Program-made: the position numbers and the translations under genes
Part shown: piece by piece, positions 55,761 to 64,000 of the stretch
Position numbering within the stretch: the first letter of the stretch is position 1
Layout: each line of letters begins with the position of its first letter
NCBI GenBank assembly: GCA_029555025.1
Contig: JAKPTZ010000016.1
Location: 1 to 64,000 of the forward strand
Length of the DNA: 64,000 nucleotides
Direction: 5' to 3'
DNA from: Deltaproteobacteria bacterium
Lineage (GTDB): Bacteria; Myxococcota_A; UBA9042; DTJE01
The notes under the pieces: generated by a model
What the model was told of the DNA's origin: nothing
Seen by the model: the letters and a program-made list of their open reading frames with translations, nothing else
Databases searched by the model: none

Positions 55761-57410
55761 TCAGATAGTGACACCTCGATCGATGTAAAGATACTGAACC
55801 TGGGGTGTAAGGGTCACTTCGATAAGGGGCCCGGTGCCCGGCAATTCCGTCTGTGACCCGGCCTGATCGAAAAGCACCGTATTGACCGTGTCATCCGGCA
55901 GCTCAAGCAAAAGGTCGAAGGAAGTTCCCGGGCCGCCGGGGGCCGACTTGCCATAAGTCACGTCCGGCTGGTCGCGACCATCCCACATGGCAAGGGTCAG
56001 GATATCGTCGTCGGTGACGAACGCCAGGACATAGACGTCATCAGGCAGATCCATGATGCGGCTGACCTCGGCCGCAAACCGGAAAGGCCCGACCATGTCC
56101 AGCATGGAAACCAGCATCGTCCAGGCAGGCTTCGGCGTGAAATTCCAGGGCTCGGCATTTCCCGCCCATTCGAACAGCCCGAAGTGGTTTTCATGCGGGC
56201 GGATCGGGTTCGAATCGGAAGGATCGTCGTCATAGAAAGTGTACCAGTACCATCCGGTCACGCCGTCGCGCGCGGCAAGAAGCATGCTGCGCACCGCATA
56301 TGTCGCGACAGTTTCCCTGGACAGGTCGTACGTGGGCCACCCCAGTTCGGTGTAATAGATGCCCTTCTCGCCGCATCCCGCATCGGCCAGCATCTGGCGG
56401 GCAATGTCGGTCTGCATCGTCTGGCCGGGCTTCCTGAAGCCGAAATCGATCTCGTCGTATTCGGGCGAATCGAACTGAAGGAACGTATATGGATGAAGCG
56501 CGACGCCATCGAAGTAGTCGCACAGGTCGGGACGCGCCTGAAGGCTGCGCCGAAGAAAATTCCACGTATCGAACATATCGACGTCGTCGTACGACGCCAT
56601 TCCGCCGAACACGACACTCGCGTCCGGGCAGGCCGCCTTAATCTTAAGGGAGGCCGCGACGACCATCTCGGCGTACTTGGCAGGGTCGGGCGGAAGATGC
56701 CAGAACCTGGTGATGTTCTGTTCGTTCCACAACTCGTATTCCTTGATGGAATCGCAATACTGGGTTGCCATCGCGCCGGCGTAGTTGGCGTACTTCGACA
56801 CGTCCAGGGTTCCGTACTTGTCCGGATCCGACTCGGCCCAGTCATTCCCGTAATAGACAACCGGCATCAAGTTGACGCCATGCTCGACAGAGCGAACAAC
56901 GGCCCCGTTCGTCTTTTCCCACAGGAACACGCCCTCCTCCGGCTCGACGTTGCTCCAGCGGAAGCCGCGACGGGCCCGCAGACCGCCGATTCCCTGATAA
57001 GTGTCGAATTCGAACTCGGTTTCCGGGTCGCCGGCCTCGGATGTTTCCATGTGGGAGGCGACCCCGAAGATCTCGCGAACCTTCTGGCCCGACGGCGCCA
57101 ACTGCTGGTACCAGGGAACCTGCGGGCCATCATCGGTTCCGGCATCCATCACGTCGGCGGCGTCGGCCGCATCGACTTCCTCCGCATCGGGAGTCTCGAC
57201 GTCATCGACATCAACCGAATCGGGATCTTCAAGATCGATGGCGGTGCGATCCTCGACAAGATCCGGGCCGGACAAATCAATAAGGCCGGAATCGGCGATA
57301 TCGACCGCGACCGCGTCATCAACGTCAAAAACCGATGAGTCGGGTGATCCCGAACCCTGGGAACAGGCCACCATCAGGACGGAAATAAACAGACATGCAA
57401 ACTTTCTCAC
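55761..57410 (-). CDS. Clan GH-A-type glycosidase lipoprotein
   Basis: 549 residues from GTG 57410 (57458 ATG is an alternative). Lipobox LMVACS and an Asp/Val-rich tether to about residue 105 precede a TIM-barrel glycosidase-like domain. Catalytic residue candidates are Glu230 (acid/base in ELWNEQN) and Glu355 (nucleophile in YTELGWP), in the clan GH-A arrangement. A beta-sandwich about 450-549 follows. Retaining cleavage of beta-glycosidic bonds is predicted (xylan, glucan or similar), but the family within the clan is undecided. Anchored on the envelope, facing outward. Confidence 0.75.
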   Translation of the reverse strand: MRKFACLFISVLMVACSQGSGSPDSSVFDVDDAVAVDIADSGLIDLSGPDLVEDRTAIDLEDPDSVDVDDVETPDAEEVDAADAADVMDAGTDDGPQVPWYQQLAPSGQKVREIFGVASHMETSEAGDPETEFEFDTYQGIGGLRARRGFRWSNVEPEEGVFLWEKTNGAVVRSVEHGVNLMPVVYYGNDWAESDPDKYGTLDVSKYANYAGAMATQYCDSIKEYELWNEQNITRFWHLPPDPAKYAEMVVAASLKIKAACPDASVVFGGMASYDDVDMFDTWNFLRRSLQARPDLCDYFDGVALHPYTFLQFDSPEYDEIDFGFRKPGQTMQTDIARQMLADAGCGEKGIYYTELGWPTYDLSRETVATYAVRSMLLAARDGVTGWYWYTFYDDDPSDSNPIRPHENHFGLFEWAGNAEPWNFTPKPAWTMLVSMLDMVGPFRFAAEVSRIMDLPDDVYVLAFVTDDDILTLAMWDGRDQPDVTYGKSAPGGPGTSFDLLLELPDDTVNTVLFDQAGSQTELPGTGPLIEVTLTPQVQYLYIDRGVTI

Positions 57411-57504
57411 GTTGGCACCACGGCAAGACTGAAATGAATTTGCACTTTGACGCATCGCGCCGTCAACAAAAATGTGCCTTCGGGTGTAAAATCCCCGCGT
57501 CTTG

Positions 57505-59163
57505 ATGCCGGGACGACCAGACATGATTGGAACCCAGAACGCCAGATTGAAGACGATTCCCGAATGGCGCGCACTTCAGCGTCACTTCGATGAAATCCGG
57601 GATGTGCACCTTCGCGACCTTTTCGAGGCCGACCCCGGACGCGCCGACTTCATGACCATCGAAGACGTTGGAATCATTTTTGATTATTCGAAGAACCGGG
57701 CAACTCGACAGACGATTGACCTGCTGATTCACCTGGCCAGCGCAAGGTCGCTGCAGGAACGAATCCACGCGATGTTTTCGGGACAGAAGATCAACACCAC
57801 CGAGAACCGCGCCGTCCTGCACACGGCACTCAGGGCTCCCGCATCCGAACGGATTTTCGTTGACGGCGAGAACGTGATTCCCGAAGTTCACCTGGTCCTG
57901 GAACGAATGGCCGACTTCTGCGTCAAGGTAAGAAGCGGTCAGTGGCCGGGACATACCGGGCTTCCGATCCGCAATGTCGTAAACATCGGCATCGGCGGTT
58001 CCGACCTTGGTCCGGTCATGGCGTACGAGGCCCTCCGCCACTACTCCCTGCGGGACATGACTTTCAGGTTCGTTTCCAATGTTGACGGCACCGACTTCGC
58101 CGAGGCAGTCAGGGATCTTGATCCGGCCCGAACCATGTTCATCGTAAGCAGCAAGACCTTTACAACCCTTGAGACGATGACCAATGCCAGAAGCGCCCGC
58201 GAATGGCTTGTCGGCGCGCTGGGCGATCCGGCCGCGGTATCGCGCCATTTCGTGGCCGTTTCCACGAATGCGCGCGCCGTATCCGAGTTCGGCATCGACA
58301 CAGCAAACATGTTCGGTTTCCGCGACTGGGTGGGCGGCAGGTTCTCGATGGACTCGGCCATCGGGCTTTCAACCATGCTGGCCGTCGGGCCGGATCGCTT
58401 CCACCAGATGCTTGGCGGATTCCGCGCCATGGACGATCATTTCCGCAACGCCCCGCTTGAACGAAACATCCCGGTTATCATGGGCCTTCTGTCGGTCTGG
58501 TACTCGGACTTCTTTGGCGCCCCGGCGACCGCGATCCTTCCATATGACCAGTACATGAAGCGCTTCCCTGCCTATCTTCAGCAACTCGTGATGGAAAGCA
58601 ACGGCAAGTCGGTGACAACGGACGGCTGGCCGGTCGATTACGAGACTTCGTCGATCTACTGGGGGGAACCGGGCACCAACGGCCAGCATTCGTTCTATCA
58701 GCTTCTGCACCAGGGCACGCGACTGATTCCAGTCGATTTCATCGGTTTCGCCAACTCCCTGAACCCCGTTCGCCGACATCACGACCTTCTGATGGCAAAC
58801 ATGCTAGCCCAGGCCGAGGCGCTTGCCTTCGGACGCACACCCGACCAGGTGCGCGCGTCCGGGGTTCCGGAACGCCTTGTTCCACACAGGACGTTCGCCG
58901 GGAACCGCCCGTCATCGACCATTCTCCTCGACCACCTTGACCCGGCCGCCCTCGGGTCGCTCGTTGCCCTTTACGAGCATTCGGTCTTCGTCCAGGGGGT
59001 CATCTGGGACATCAATCCTTTCGATCAGTGGGGCGTCGAGCTGGGCAAGGCACTTGCCGAAAAGATCATCCCGGAACTTGAATCGGAAGAAGAATCAACG
59101 CTTTGCCACGACGCCTCGACCAACGCGCTTATCAGGAAGTATCGGAAGATGAAAGTGTCCTGA
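57505..59163 (+). CDS. pgi: Glucose-6-phosphate isomerase
   Basis: About 552 residues. The PGI signatures are present: [32 protein letters not shown] (slightly altered from the usual GGRYSLWSAIGL) and [15 protein letters not shown] near the C-terminus. The enzyme interconverts glucose-6-phosphate and fructose-6-phosphate in glycolysis. The start is uncertain: ATG 57505 and 57523 are both possible and neither has a strong ribosome site. It is divergent from the glycosidase lipoprotein. Confidence 0.93.
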   Translation: MPGRPDMIGTQNARLKTIPEWRALQRHFDEIRDVHLRDLFEADPGRADFMTIEDVGIIFDYSKNRATRQTIDLLIHLASARSLQERIHAMFSGQKINTTENRAVLHTALRAPASERIFVDGENVIPEVHLVLERMADFCVKVRSGQWPGHTGLPIRNVVNIGIGGSDLGPVMAYEALRHYSLRDMTFRFVSNVDGTDFAEAVRDLDPARTMFIVSSKTFTTLETMTNARSAREWLVGALGDPAAVSRHFVAVSTNARAVSEFGIDTANMFGFRDWVGGRFSMDSAIGLSTMLAVGPDRFHQMLGGFRAMDDHFRNAPLERNIPVIMGLLSVWYSDFFGAPATAILPYDQYMKRFPAYLQQLVMESNGKSVTTDGWPVDYETSSIYWGEPGTNGQHSFYQLLHQGTRLIPVDFIGFANSLNPVRRHHDLLMANMLAQAEALAFGRTPDQVRASGVPERLVPHRTFAGNRPSSTILLDHLDPAALGSLVALYEHSVFVQGVIWDINPFDQWGVELGKALAEKIIPELESEEESTLCHDASTNALIRKYRKMKVS

Positions 59164-59305
59164 GGCCGCCGGCGCCACCGCATGGCAACCTCATGACTGT
59201 CGGATGTGGCGTTGCACCCCCCTGCACGCGGCATGTGGAGCCACCCGCCAGGCGACGGCCTGCAAAAACTGAAGATAATTGAATTAAATCAGGGATTTGA
59301 TCGGA

Positions 59306-60403
59306 CTACTGGCGCTTCAGAACCATGGTGTCCTTATAGGTCACGTCCGGCTGGCCGTCGTCGTTGGTGTCCTTCTCCTCGCTGTGCTGAACCGTCAACG
59401 TATTGCCGCTGACGCAGTACGGGACGGTTTCGTCGTCATCGTTCATGCGCAGTTCGTTGCCGACCTTTTCCCATGTGCCGGTGGTGGGCTCATCCCAATC
59501 CTCGCCCTGATCCATCGTAATGGTGCACTTTCCACCCTTGTACTGGACTTCCGCGCCATCGTCGGCGGCCTGCTGCCCCAGCACATCACACATCTGGGCG
59601 GCCGAAACCTGACCCTGCCCCATCGCCTTCAGACACTTGTCATTGAGCGTGGCAATCATCTTCGCATGATGCCCCATGTGGGTCGCCGTGGTTCCATCCG
59701 CATTCACGTTGATCGTGCCGAGCCATTCGATATCGACCACGAAAGTCGAATTGCCGTTGGCGCAATCTGGCACTTCCTCGTACGGATTGTCCATGTTGTT
59801 TTCGCGGCGGGTATCGAAGCAGTATGCCTGGATTGCCCATTCGCCAACCGGATCGCCCCCGCAGGCACTGAACGACAGATCCTTGCATTCCTCGTCGCCG
59901 TTTTCGATGACGACTTCCTTGTCGGTGAAGTAAATGACGAACTTGGTGAAGTGATTGACGTCGCCAACAACCTTGCCGTCAACTTCCTTGCTGCCGGGGA
60001 CTTCCTTCCACTTGTCGCCGTCCAGCCAGGCCAGCTTCGCTTCCTTGCCGCTTGGCGTGCTGCCGCCGGTCTTCAGGGTGATCGTGACGTTCGCGCCAAA
60101 GGTCGTGCCATCCGGCCCGAAATCAAACACGAATGATCCAAGCCTGTCCTCGTCGGCCATTCCGACGCTGTCCAGCGTGTTGATTGAAATCGTCGTGTCG
60201 GCAGCCAGCGCACCTGCAGGAATCGCGATTCCGGCCGCCTTGGACGCAACCTCCACCACGCCGCCATCCTGGGCCGTGATCGCCAGAGAAGCGGATTCCC
60301 CGACTTGACCCACGGGAACGATATCGTTGTCCGAACCGCAGGAGACCAGGCCGAAAACGGCCACCATGCCGACGACGCCGGCAAACTTCTGAAGCATGCG
60401 CAT
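59306..60403 (-). CDS. Lipoprotein with ZU5-like domain, unknown function
   Basis: 365 residues. GGAGG lies six bases before the ATG. Lipobox LVSCGS. Residues about 40-115 (GGVVEVASKAAGIAIPAGALAADTTISI) look like a ZU5-type beta domain as seen in bacterial surface proteins. Residues about 165-365 are a Cys-rich part with SACGGD, FDTRRENN, DCANGNSTF, CDVLGQQA and PYCVSGNTLTV, of unknown fold; a lipocalin-like or META-like module is possible. It faces the TetR gene across a 266-bp region. Confidence 0.65.
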   Translation of the reverse strand: MRMLQKFAGVVGMVAVFGLVSCGSDNDIVPVGQVGESASLAITAQDGGVVEVASKAAGIAIPAGALAADTTISINTLDSVGMADEDRLGSFVFDFGPDGTTFGANVTITLKTGGSTPSGKEAKLAWLDGDKWKEVPGSKEVDGKVVGDVNHFTKFVIYFTDKEVVIENGDEECKDLSFSACGGDPVGEWAIQAYCFDTRRENNMDNPYEEVPDCANGNSTFVVDIEWLGTINVNADGTTATHMGHHAKMIATLNDKCLKAMGQGQVSAAQMCDVLGQQAADDGAEVQYKGGKCTITMDQGEDWDEPTTGTWEKVGNELRMNDDDETVPYCVSGNTLTVQHSEEKDTNDDGQPDVTYKDTMVLKRQ

Positions 60404-60482
60404 CTGAAACCTCCAAAGTTTCTGGTTAATAATATCAGCCGGCCACAGGCAAATAGTTCCGTTCCGGCAAGTGTAATTCGCT

Positions 60483-60510
60483 ATTTAACGCCAGGCTTGC
60501 AGGCCGTCAA
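60483..60510 (-). promoter_or_regulatory. Weak candidate promoter of the ZU5-like lipoprotein
   Basis: On the minus strand TTGACG (60510-60505) and TTAAAT (60488-60483) are separated by 16 bp, about 80 bp before the start. The match is modest. Confidence 0.25.
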
Positions 60511-60581
60511 CAACATTGCCGGAACAGTTCCAATCCATTCGATTATCCACGCGCAGCAAAAATTGACGCTTCACTGTGGAT

Positions 60582-60619
60582 ATTTCGTTTGCTAGACTAA
60601 TTTCGTTTGCTAGACTAGC
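60582..60619 (+). promoter_or_regulatory. Tandem 18-bp repeat and palindrome, candidate TetR operator
   Basis: ATTTCGTTTGCTAGACTA occurs twice in direct tandem (60582-60599 and 60600-60617). The second copy ends in the perfect palindrome GCTAG-A-CTAGC (60609-60619). It lies 51 bp before the TetR start and about 200 bp before the divergent lipoprotein gene, a typical position for an autoregulatory operator. Confidence 0.5.
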
Positions 60620-60669
60620 AGCGATTCACTCTGAAATGTGACAGTGGCCATCCAGACGGTGATTTTGAC

Positions 60670-61296
60670 TTGAAAGCCGACTCATTGAGACAACTGAAAA
60701 AGGAAGCCACCAGGAAGCGGCTGATCGACGTATCCCTCAGGCTGTTCCAGGAAAAGGGCTTCGACAATACTACCATCGACGAAATCGTTCACCACGCGGA
60801 TGTGTCCCAGCGAACCTTTTTCCGGCACTTCCCGACCAAGGAAGCCATTGTTTTTTCAGAGGTACGCGGGCGACAGGCAAGGTTCAGGCAATTGCTCGAG
60901 GCGGATTCCGAGACGGTCGAACCGTTTGACCGGGTCAAGCACGCCCTTGTGAAGACCGCGGCCGAGTATGATCGAATGTCCGACCAGTTACTGGTCGAGT
61001 ACAGGATGGTGACTTCCTCGAAATACCTGACGACCAGGGACATCGAGTTCGATGCCGTCCTTGAAAAGACTTTGGTAAACACCCTTCTTACGTACCGCGG
61101 ATCCAGATACCTTTCCCGCAAGGAGGCCCGAATCGCCGCGGCCGCCATTTTCGGCGCGGTCAGGGTACTGATGGACGAATGGTTCCAGAAGGAATGCAGG
61201 CACAGCCTGAAGAGCCATGCCAGGCTTTGTCTTTCCATCGTCGATATGCTTGCCCAGGGCTTCAACGCGCGCGGCGCCGGACCCCAAAACAGATAA
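60670..61296 (+). CDS. TetR-family transcriptional regulator
   Basis: About 208 residues. The N-terminal helix-turn-helix (about 15-60: RLIDVSLRLFQEKGFDNTTIDEIVHHADVSQRTFFRHFPTKEAIV) is the classic TetR DNA-binding domain. The C-terminal part is all-helical and would bind an effector. The only in-frame starts before the domain are TTG (60670 or 60685), and 60670 is used. It is divergent from the ZU5-like lipoprotein and may repress it and itself through the 18-bp repeats. No efflux gene adjoins. Confidence 0.85.
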   Translation: MKADSLRQLKKEATRKRLIDVSLRLFQEKGFDNTTIDEIVHHADVSQRTFFRHFPTKEAIVFSEVRGRQARFRQLLEADSETVEPFDRVKHALVKTAAEYDRMSDQLLVEYRMVTSSKYLTTRDIEFDAVLEKTLVNTLLTYRGSRYLSRKEARIAAAAIFGAVRVLMDEWFQKECRHSLKSHARLCLSIVDMLAQGFNARGAGPQNR

Positions 61297-61437
61297 ATCC
61301 ATCCCCGTTCCCGCCTTCTGCCGCAACCGTTGATCCACGGTTCGGCCATGATCCGATGGCCAGACGTCGACGACCGGAAGCTAGGGATTGACTCGTCTGA
61401 AAGCTGCCTGAATCAGAGTGGAATGAATCGGCCGGGA

Positions 61438-63525
61438 CTAGCGCCTGGGGCATTCGCCCTGGGAGACGATCTTGACGCCGGCGCACGCCGCCATGCACTT
61501 GTTGCTGTAGGTTCGACCATCCTCGCCGCAGACCGGCGCGTACATCATATCGCAGACGCATTCATCGGGAACCGCATAGCAGTGGCCCATGCAGTCGGCG
61601 CCACCGGCATCGGGGCTGCAGTTCGGATCATCGAATTGACAGACCATGCCTGCCGGGCAGGCGAAGCCGGCAAATCCGCCGCACATGCACATGCCGCTGT
61701 CGTCCCTGGCACAATCATCGCCCTTGAACTGGCAGAGGCCGTCGATGCAGACAAGACCGTCGGCGCAGTCGGAATCGGAAGAACAAGCGGGCTGTTCATA
61801 CACGCACACGCCGTTGATGCAGACTTCGCCGTCGGCGCATTCACGGGCAGATGTGCAGTAGGGAGGTTCCTCGATCGGGACGCACATCGTCATTTCGCAG
61901 CACCATCCGGCCGGGTCGCACCATGACGTGACCGTGCAGAACATGCCGTCGCCACAATCCGCGTCGGATGTGCACTGCATCTGTCCGCATTCCTGCCTGG
62001 CCTGGCAGAAACCATCGACGCACGCCCACTCAACCGGCATTCCGGTCGCGGGATCGCTTGAATCGCCGAACATGTTGTAGCAGTCCTCGTCGGACGAGCA
62101 TTCCTGGGGCTGCTGGGTCGGGACGCAACAGGCCATGCCCTTGCCGCAGAAAGATGACCCGTCCTCGTAAATCCCGTCCGTGATCCATTCATGGCCTTCC
62201 GGGCAGCCATGATTGGATTCAAGGCCGATGCAGAACCCGCCCATGCTTTCGCAGGACTGGATTTCCTTCGGGATGCACTGTCCCATGCACCAGGTCGGAT
62301 CGATGACGCCATCCTGGTCGTAATCCACGCCGGCGCACCAGTCGGTCATCTGGCAGTAATATCCGTCCGGGCAGTCATAATCGGAATAACATCCCGGCTG
62401 CTGGTCGGCCACGCAGTAACCGATACCCTGGCCACCCTGGCATTCGCCCTCGTAGATCACTTCGACGCCGGAGCACTTCGCGAAGCAGTAGTTTGAATAC
62501 GTGACGCCGTTGGCTCCGCAAACGGGGGCCCATTCCTCGGTGCAGTAGCATTCCGGAACCGGCATCGGATCGGCCGGTGCCGCGGCATCGCCTTCGGCCG
62601 CGCCACCGTTGACGGGAACCGGGTAATAGAACTCGCAGTGATAACCGGATCCGCAGTCCGCGTCGGAACGGCACTCGTTGTTGATCACGATCGGCTCGCA
62701 ATAACCCTCGGTCGGCCATACCTGTCCGCCGGTGCAGTATCCATAGGGATAGCAGTCACAATCGGCCCCGGGCGGGCACGCGCAGTCGGTCATCTCGCAG
62801 ACCATGCCTTCCGGGCAGTCTTCGTTGCTCTTGCACTCGTACGCCATCATGCGCTGGGCCATCGTGCCGTCTGGACTGGTCTCGGCCGATCCGCCCCCGT
62901 TGCTGTAGAACACGCACTGGAAGCCTTCCGGACAATCGTAATCGCTGGTGCATCCGGGATCGTAGGGTTCGCAGGCGTAATTGCACAGCCCCTTGATACA
63001 GGCCCACCGGCCCTCGCAGTCGAGACGCGGCAGATCCGGATAGGCCCAGCAATCCTCGTCCGTGACGCACTGCTCGTTGCAGTCGCCCAGATCGACGGTG
63101 ACTTCGCCGAACATCCTGGTCTGGAACTCATCCCAGACCTGAATCGTGTACTTGCCGCCGGCGGCCAGGTTTTCAATCGTGGTCGAAAGATCCATCGGGC
63201 ACATGCACCTGGTCACGACCGTCGATTTATCGACCTCGCGCAGGATCAGCGTGGTGCCGTTGACTTCCAGTTCCCAGCCGATTTCGGCGTTGCACTGGTA
63301 CTGGGCATCATGATGAATGATGGTCACCGACGTCTCAAAGACGACGGCCTCGATCATGTTGCCGTCCATCAGCGAACGCTGACTGGCATTGTCCAGCTTG
63401 CATCCGGACGTATTGAAGGTTCCCAGCGCCGGCCCATCCACACCATCCTGAACCGTCGGATACTCGCAACCGGCAAAGGTCGCGACGACGGACAGCGAAA
63501 GAAGCGCCAACAGTACGTTTCGCAT
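61438..63525 (-). CDS. Cys-rich lipoprotein with two Kazal-type domains
   Basis: 695 residues. GGAGG is seven bases before the ATG at 63525 (an upstream ATG at 63564 is not used). Lipobox FAGC (Cys20). Residues about 30-180 form a beta domain. Then many short Cys modules of the form C-SD-x-DC-x-DG-x-C, and two Kazal-like inhibitor modules: about 323-359 (APVCGANGVTYSNYCFAKC) and about 654-693 (APVCGEDGRTYSNKCMAAC). Kazal domains block serine proteases. A surface protease-inhibitor or adhesion role is inferred. Confidence 0.82.
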   Translation of the reverse strand: MRNVLLALLSLSVVATFAGCEYPTVQDGVDGPALGTFNTSGCKLDNASQRSLMDGNMIEAVVFETSVTIIHHDAQYQCNAEIGWELEVNGTTLILREVDKSTVVTRCMCPMDLSTTIENLAAGGKYTIQVWDEFQTRMFGEVTVDLGDCNEQCVTDEDCWAYPDLPRLDCEGRWACIKGLCNYACEPYDPGCTSDYDCPEGFQCVFYSNGGGSAETSPDGTMAQRMMAYECKSNEDCPEGMVCEMTDCACPPGADCDCYPYGYCTGGQVWPTEGYCEPIVINNECRSDADCGSGYHCEFYYPVPVNGGAAEGDAAAPADPMPVPECYCTEEWAPVCGANGVTYSNYCFAKCSGVEVIYEGECQGGQGIGYCVADQQPGCYSDYDCPDGYYCQMTDWCAGVDYDQDGVIDPTWCMGQCIPKEIQSCESMGGFCIGLESNHGCPEGHEWITDGIYEDGSSFCGKGMACCVPTQQPQECSSDEDCYNMFGDSSDPATGMPVEWACVDGFCQARQECGQMQCTSDADCGDGMFCTVTSWCDPAGWCCEMTMCVPIEEPPYCTSARECADGEVCINGVCVYEQPACSSDSDCADGLVCIDGLCQFKGDDCARDDSGMCMCGGFAGFACPAGMVCQFDDPNCSPDAGGADCMGHCYAVPDECVCDMMYAPVCGEDGRTYSNKCMAACAGVKIVSQGECPRR

Positions 63526-63588
63526 CCCGAACCTCCATGAACGCCCCGCACGGGGGCAATTCAAAAAAATTAAAGGAACTTACGTCCT

Positions 63589-63618
63589 ATTGTAAAGACT
63601 TCCTGAAACAGTTTTCAA
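63589..63618 (-). promoter_or_regulatory. Sigma-70-type promoter for the Kazal lipoprotein
   Basis: On the minus strand TTGAAA (63618-63613), an 18-bp spacer and TACAAT (63594-63589) each match the consensus at 5 of 6 positions and lie about 65 bp before the start. A GC hairpin (GCCCC/GGGGC, 63543-63557) sits in the leader just ahead of the ribosome site. Confidence 0.5.
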
Positions 63619-63695
63619 GGTCGTCTCGAAATAATGTTTTCAGTGGTGACACTTGCCGGCGCGAAGGCATCCGGCCTGCCCGAACGGCCTGATGG

Positions 63696-64000
63696 TTACT
63701 TCGACCCGGCCGGTTCAATCTCGATCCAGGTCATGAACGTGAACGATTCACCCGGCGCCAGCGTAACCGCCCTGGCAAACACTTCCATTTCCAGTTCGCC
63801 GTCGCGGGCTGGATAGGCGTAAAGCCACGTGTAATCAACCAGGTTTTCATCGAACCCATAGGTAAGACGCAATCCCTTTGAACCAGTGAAGGACCATTTT
63901 CCGTCGGGGGCCTTCTGGTCATAGAAGTGCTCGCCCTGGCGCATTCCCGCGATCACGCCGTCCATGTTCCGGGAAACCGTCGTTCCGTCCCGCGCGACAA
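63696..64000 (-). CDS. C-terminal part of an unknown protein, truncated by right edge
   Basis: The frame is open through the right edge (about 101 residues visible), so the N-terminus is missing; an internal ATG at 63965 is not the start. The visible end has beta-strand character (WSFTGSKGLRLTYGFDE, LVDYTWLYAYPARDGELEMEVFARAVTLAPGESFTFMTWIEIEP), compatible with a galactose-mutarotase-like or other beta-sandwich sugar-binding domain. This is inference only. Confidence 0.45.
   Translation of the reverse strand, partial: VARDGTTVSRNMDGVIAGMRQGEHFYDQKAPDGKWSFTGSKGLRLTYGFDENLVDYTWLYAYPARDGELEMEVFARAVTLAPGESFTFMTWIEIEPAGSK

Overview
The window is 64 kb of a high-GC, gene-dense bacterial chromosome. 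Its protein repertoire points to a Gram-negative delta-proteobacterial/Myxococcota-like organism. The evidence is several lipoproteins with an Asp-rich tether after the lipobox, Cys-rich and thrombospondin-type-3-like repeat proteins, a C-terminal Cys/membrane/Arg tail like MYXO-CTERM sorting signals, a PilZ fusion, and a split F-ATPase operon with both b and b' subunits. The exact lineage cannot be fixed from sequence reading alone. I found no rRNA, tRNA, CRISPR array, prophage or insertion sequence.

Layout. 0-2.8 kb: 3'-truncated calcium-repeat lipoprotein and a small outer-membrane protein. 2.9-7.5 kb: dihydroorotate-dehydrogenase-like enzyme, metallophosphoesterase, cysteine desulfurase, PilZ protein. 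7.6-15.1 kb: membrane FMN/Fe-S protein, then an ATP synthase operon b'-b-delta-alpha-gamma-beta-epsilon without a and c. 15.1-17.3 kb: hairpin repeats, then an overlapping PIG-L deacetylase/GT4 glycosyltransferase pair. 17.3-23.2 kb: two large Asp-tethered lipoproteins flanking a SUMF1-type protein and a rhomboid protease. 23.2-31.4 kb: second hairpin-repeat cluster (three exact 69-bp periods), B3/B4-domain protein, DegT/DnrJ aminotransferase, MscS channel, membrane-anchored nitroreductase, large secreted M6 metalloprotease. 31.5-36.5 kb: hybrid histidine kinase overlapping an HD-GYP response regulator.

36.5-41.5 kb: ferredoxin-type protein, thiM-thiE pair, PhoB/PhoR-like pair. 41.8-44.5 kb: PHP-domain (CehA/McbA-like) lipoprotein. 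44.5-49.2 kb: complete MacAB-TolC-like efflux operon with separate ATPase and permease genes. 49.4-55.7 kb: divergent heavy-metal RND efflux locus (small His-rich secreted protein, outer-membrane factor, His-rich adaptor lipoprotein, RND pump). 55.8-59.2 kb: clan GH-A-type glycosidase lipoprotein and phosphoglucose isomerase. 59.3-64 kb: ZU5-like lipoprotein, a divergent TetR regulator with a tandem 18-bp repeat in front of it, a Cys-rich lipoprotein with two Kazal-type modules, and a fragment of an unknown protein at the right edge.

Taken together the window combines energy and cofactor housekeeping (ATP synthase, thiamine salvage, cysteine desulfurase, Pgi) with a heavy investment in envelope functions: surface lipoproteins, secreted protease and protease-inhibitor modules, two tripartite efflux systems, and c-di-GMP-type signalling. 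Starts were chosen by ribosome-binding-site and domain evidence, and many genes are coupled by ATGA overlaps. No wholly new multi-gene system is obvious. The most notable items are the paired hairpin-repeat clusters, inverted repeats centred on -10 boxes, the His-repeat metal-efflux adaptor with its small His-rich partner, the TetR-side tandem operator candidate, and the protease/Kazal/MYXO-CTERM-like surface set.
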